From NCBI RefSeq assembly GCF_028743495.1, contig NZ_CP117968.1: a DNA stretch of 64,000 nucleotides; one strand, given 5' to 3'. Positions 61,257-64,000 of the stretch are shown here, in pieces. The DNA comes from Allobacillus halotolerans (GTDB taxonomy: Bacteria > Bacillota > Bacilli > Bacillales > Alkalibacillaceae). Under the pieces are notes generated by a model. The model worked only from the letters and a program-made list of their open reading frames with translations. It ran no database searches and was not told where the DNA came from. Every line of letters begins with the position of its first letter. The first letter of the stretch is position 1. Both the position numbers and the translations under genes were made by a program.

Positions 61257-62774
61257 TTATACCGCGCCGTCCGTAAATTCCTTTTCTTCATCTTTCGAAT
61301 CTTTTAAGTTGAACTGATCTTTACCTAAGATGAAGTAAGCCAAGTCTTTCCGTTTGTAGCTCATTAAATCTTTTCGTTTTACTAAATAGAAAACTAGGCC
61401 GACAACTATCCAAATACCTAAAGCGATAAAGGATTCTTTTCCGAGTACAGCAGGCGATCCTGGTACTAATAGCAAGAGTAAAAATCCAATCGATGAAATC
61501 ATGCCGAGCATGGCAATGAATTTTTTCCCTGGCGAGACGATTTCACGTGCTGTATCGACTTCACCGTCGTCTTTCCACCGCAAGATTTTATAAGCCGTAA
61601 AACAAGTATAGAAATAAGCGATTGATACACCGACGGATGACATATCAACAACCCAGCCGAGGACATTACGCCCAAAGAAAGGAGCGATCAAGACGACGAT
61701 CGCCGTAAAAATAATGCCCCAATACGGTGTGTTATGTTTTTTATGCAAGCGAGAAAACGCGCTTGGAAGAACCTTGCCGCGGGACATTGCGAATAATACA
61801 CGGCTGGAACTGATCATGAATCCATTCAGTCCAGTAAATATCCCCATGGATAACCCGATGGCCAAAACGACAAGTCCCCACGTACCGAGTATTTCTTGAA
61901 CCACCGTACCAGTTCCCCATAAATAACCCGCTTCAGACGTTCCAATCCAAGGGGTTGCGACAGCGGTTGCGGCAATCATCAACGTGTAGATCACCCATGC
62001 AAAAATAACAGCCAACATGATCAAGGTTAACGCTTTTTTCGATGAAAAATTAAATTCTTCAGCCGCTTGCGGTACGTTATCGAAGCCGACATAGGCAAAC
62101 GGTGCAATCGCAACAATCGTCAAGATCGCTCCGATGGTTGAAATGTCAGGTGCGAAAGCTGGTGATAGATTATCCAGTGACGTTTCCGGGCTGCCGACCA
62201 TAAACGAGGAAACGGTCACAACAGCGAGGATGAGCAATAGACAGAAAAAGAATTGCATTCGTCCAGATAAGCTAGAGCCACGGATATTCATGACAGCAAA
62301 CAGTAAAATCAAGGTAGAAACAATCACAATTTCCGTTATATAAACCTCCCAGCCAGCAACTTCATATAGCTTGCCTTGCTGAATGAAATCTGGAAAAATG
62401 AACTTTAACATTAAGGCGAAAGCCGTTGCATTCAACGCCACGATACATATATAACCTAAGGTCAAAAACCATCCACTGATAAACGCGTGGGTACGGTTTA
62501 ATCCTAAAAAGGCGTATGCAAATTCACCCCCAGAAACAGGGAAGTTGCGGATCAACACACCATAACTAATGGCGATGATAGCCATCAATAAGGCGCCAAT
62601 CCCAAGGCCAATAATGACTCCGGCAGGTCCCGCTTGTCCCATCCATGTGGCCGGCATGACGAAAGAACCCCAACCAATCGAGGAACCGAGTGCGATCGCC
62701 CACACCCAATGAGGTTTCAACGTACGATCTAATGTTTCTCTCTTTTCAGTGTTCATTCTCTTTTCTCTACTCAA
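61257..62774 (-). CDS. APC-family amino acid permease
   Basis: 505 aa with twelve hydrophobic segments. N-terminal LGSSIGWGSFVMPATWMGQAGPAGVIIGLGIGALLM is the APC helix-1 motif; VAIAPFAYVGFDNVPQAAEEF in helix 6 and SSSRVLFAMSRGKVLP are also typical. Substrate unknown (amino acid or polyamine). Start TTG 62774 with GAAGGAGT eight bases upstream. A single gene without clear operon neighbours. Confidence 0.9.
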   Translation of the reverse strand: MSREKRMNTEKRETLDRTLKPHWVWAIALGSSIGWGSFVMPATWMGQAGPAGVIIGLGIGALLMAIIAISYGVLIRNFPVSGGEFAYAFLGLNRTHAFISGWFLTLGYICIVALNATAFALMLKFIFPDFIQQGKLYEVAGWEVYITEIVIVSTLILLFAVMNIRGSSLSGRMQFFFCLLLILAVVTVSSFMVGSPETSLDNLSPAFAPDISTIGAILTIVAIAPFAYVGFDNVPQAAEEFNFSSKKALTLIMLAVIFAWVIYTLMIAATAVATPWIGTSEAGYLWGTGTVVQEILGTWGLVVLAIGLSMGIFTGLNGFMISSSRVLFAMSRGKVLPSAFSRLHKKHNTPYWGIIFTAIVVLIAPFFGRNVLGWVVDMSSVGVSIAYFYTCFTAYKILRWKDDGEVDTAREIVSPGKKFIAMLGMISSIGFLLLLLVPGSPAVLGKESFIALGIWIVVGLVFYLVKRKDLMSYKRKDLAYFILGKDQFNLKDSKDEEKEFTDGAV

Positions 62775-63069
62775 AACAACGGACTCCTTCTATTTATATC
62801 AATGTAATAACTATACCCGAATAGCATTTTTATAATCCGATATGTATTGTATCATTAAATTTTTTAACTATTTTGTTCGATTGGTCTAAGAGCTAGTTAA
62901 AGGAAGGAATAAATAGCAATAAGTGAAAATTGATTATTTATATTTTTCTCTCACTGAAATACGATAAGTTTTCGTATCATACAGCGGAATTTCCGAAAAA
63001 AATTATCGTTTCATACCGTATAAGCTGGCTTTTTTTAGTCGATAATGGTGTAGAAAGCTAGGTGATTAC

Positions 63070-63681
63070 ATGAAGTTCGTGAAGAAAATATTCCTTTTGT
63101 TCATCCTATCTCTTTTATACATAGTTGTTACTAACGGCATTCGGTTTTATTCTTATATGGAATCTTCATCTGTCGCCGAGTGGATCGACCGATTTCCAGA
63201 AGCGGTAGAAACATTTCAAACAACCGATATTGATTCTATGGAAATCACGGAAGAACCTATGCCACAAGTTGCCCAAGAACGGACAAAAGAATCTCATGAA
63301 ACAGACTCACCTGTAGCAGCCATCAAAGAGCCGAATGAAATTTCATCATACGATATAAAATTTGAACAGTTACATCAACAAACCTTAACGGAGATCAAAG
63401 AACTGGCAGATGAATTTAAAGATGACCTGGCAGATCAAGAAAATGCTCTGTCACAAAGTATGTTGTTTTTTAAATATGAAAAGAAAGCACGTGAATTCGA
63501 AGAGGAGATCGACAATCGTTTTGATGAATTTTTAACAGAGCTGAAAGAAAATACGGATATTGATGAAGGAAAACGGTTGGAGAAAAAATACACAAGTAAA
63601 TATGAACAAGCCAAAAAGAAACTCGTTGAACGGGTAATGGAAAAAGCCGGTGAATTGTTTACGGCTGGGGAAGCGGAATGA
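63070..63681 (+). CDS. Small membrane-anchored acidic protein, unknown
   Basis: 203 aa. Residues 5-25 (KIFLLFILSLLYIVVTNGI) are a membrane anchor or signal. The rest is outside, acidic and helical (FEQLHQQTLTEIKELADEFKDDLADQENAL, EFEEEIDNRFDEFLTELKENTD). AGGTG precedes ATG 63070. Not recognised. Confidence 0.75.
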   Translation: MKFVKKIFLLFILSLLYIVVTNGIRFYSYMESSSVAEWIDRFPEAVETFQTTDIDSMEITEEPMPQVAQERTKESHETDSPVAAIKEPNEISSYDIKFEQLHQQTLTEIKELADEFKDDLADQENALSQSMLFFKYEKKAREFEEEIDNRFDEFLTELKENTDIDEGKRLEKKYTSKYEQAKKKLVERVMEKAGELFTAGEAE

Positions 63682-63692
63682 ATCTGTGACGA

Positions 63693-64000
63693 TTATTCCG
63701 CTATGTTTGCATCTTCGGTTTCAATATTCAATTTATTGGCTACCTCACTGGCAGTGGAGAAAAAAGGCTCTCGCTCATAAGCTTGATCGTTCGACCAGGC
63801 TTCTTCATAATTTTCTAGTTCCGTAAGCATCGTATGGAGCAATTCAATGACCTCTTCTTCAGACGAAGATAGCGGTTCGCGATCAGAGGTTGTCTCGGTT
63901 CCTGATTGGATTTGTTCATAATGATAGGTTGTCCACTCAACAGAGACGGAATCTTCAGGTACTTGGCGATCAAGCCAACCATCCATAAAATCTTGGTAGG
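63693..64000 (-). CDS. Acidic protein of unknown function, partial (N-terminus beyond window)
   Basis: The C-terminal 101 residues of a frame that stays open to the right edge (YQDFMDGWLDRQV... to ...NIETEDANIAE). Rich in Glu, Asp, Ser. Convergent with the membrane-anchored gene, 11 bp apart. No family seen. Confidence 0.6.
   Translation of the reverse strand, partial: YQDFMDGWLDRQVPEDSVSVEWTTYHYEQIQSGTETTSDREPLSSSEEEVIELLHTMLTELENYEEAWSNDQAYEREPFFSTASEVANKLNIETEDANIAE

Overview
This window is the chromosome of a Bacillaceae bacterium, probably a salt- or alkali-tolerant relative of Bacillus; the genus cannot be fixed from the sequence. It is moderately low in GC. Gene order follows the Bacillus subtilis yvc-trxB, hprK-lgt, uvrBA, minJ-ctpB, ftsEX-prfB-secA-hpf and flagellar/comF/degSU segments closely. 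Several genes present in the B. subtilis order are missing (yvcI, yvlC, csbA, comFB). Most genes are on the minus strand.

Layout. 1-7.5 kb: yvcK (cut by the edge), rapZ, trxB, a TPR protein, glpD-glpK. 7.6-9.6 kb: a 52-bp repeat array split by a complete IS3-family element. 9.6-13.7 kb: hprK-lgt-yvoD-ppaX-yvoF. 13.9-18.2 kb: a YrhK-domain protein, yvlD/yvlB-like envelope genes, bacillithiol gene bshB2 with yojF. 18.2-23 kb: uvrB-uvrA behind a LexA box. 23.5-32 kb: minJ, a decayed insert region (pseudogene, frameshifted secreted protein, possible IS605 end), ctpB, an M23 hydrolase, ftsX-ftsE. 32.6-39.3 kb: cccB, prfB with its programmed frameshift, secA, a small Cys protein, long hpf with a SigB-type promoter. 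39.4-52.8 kb: late flagellar genes fliT-fliS-fliD-flaG, a CYP152 P450 on the opposite strand, two flagellins, csrA-fliW, DUF6470, flgL-flgK-flgN-flgM-yvyF, then comFC-comFA. 52.9-58.4 kb: degV, degU, degS, yvyE, LCP ligase. 59-64 kb: subtilase, a MITE-like repeat, APC permease, two unknown proteins.

Most striking is a family of intergenic direct-repeat arrays. Seven arrays have a repeat length of 21 bp, held almost rigidly, with several unrelated core sequences. Two more have a repeat length of exactly 52 bp. 21 and 52 bp are close to two and five turns of B-DNA (10.5 bp per turn). Eight of the nine sit directly beyond an intrinsic terminator. In the least homogeneous arrays a core of about 10 nt is kept while the 11 nt between cores is free to vary, which looks like phased protein-binding sites rather than decayed microsatellite or coding sequence. 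One element of the 52-bp array has been split by the IS3 element; removing it restores the 52-bp phase exactly.

Functional links seen in sequence: SigD-type promoters precede flaG-fliD, the flagellins and flgM. Both flagellin leaders carry a GGA-loop hairpin of the CsrA-binding type, next to the csrA-fliW genes expected to act on them. FtsEX lies beside a coiled-coil M23 hydrolase and CtpB.
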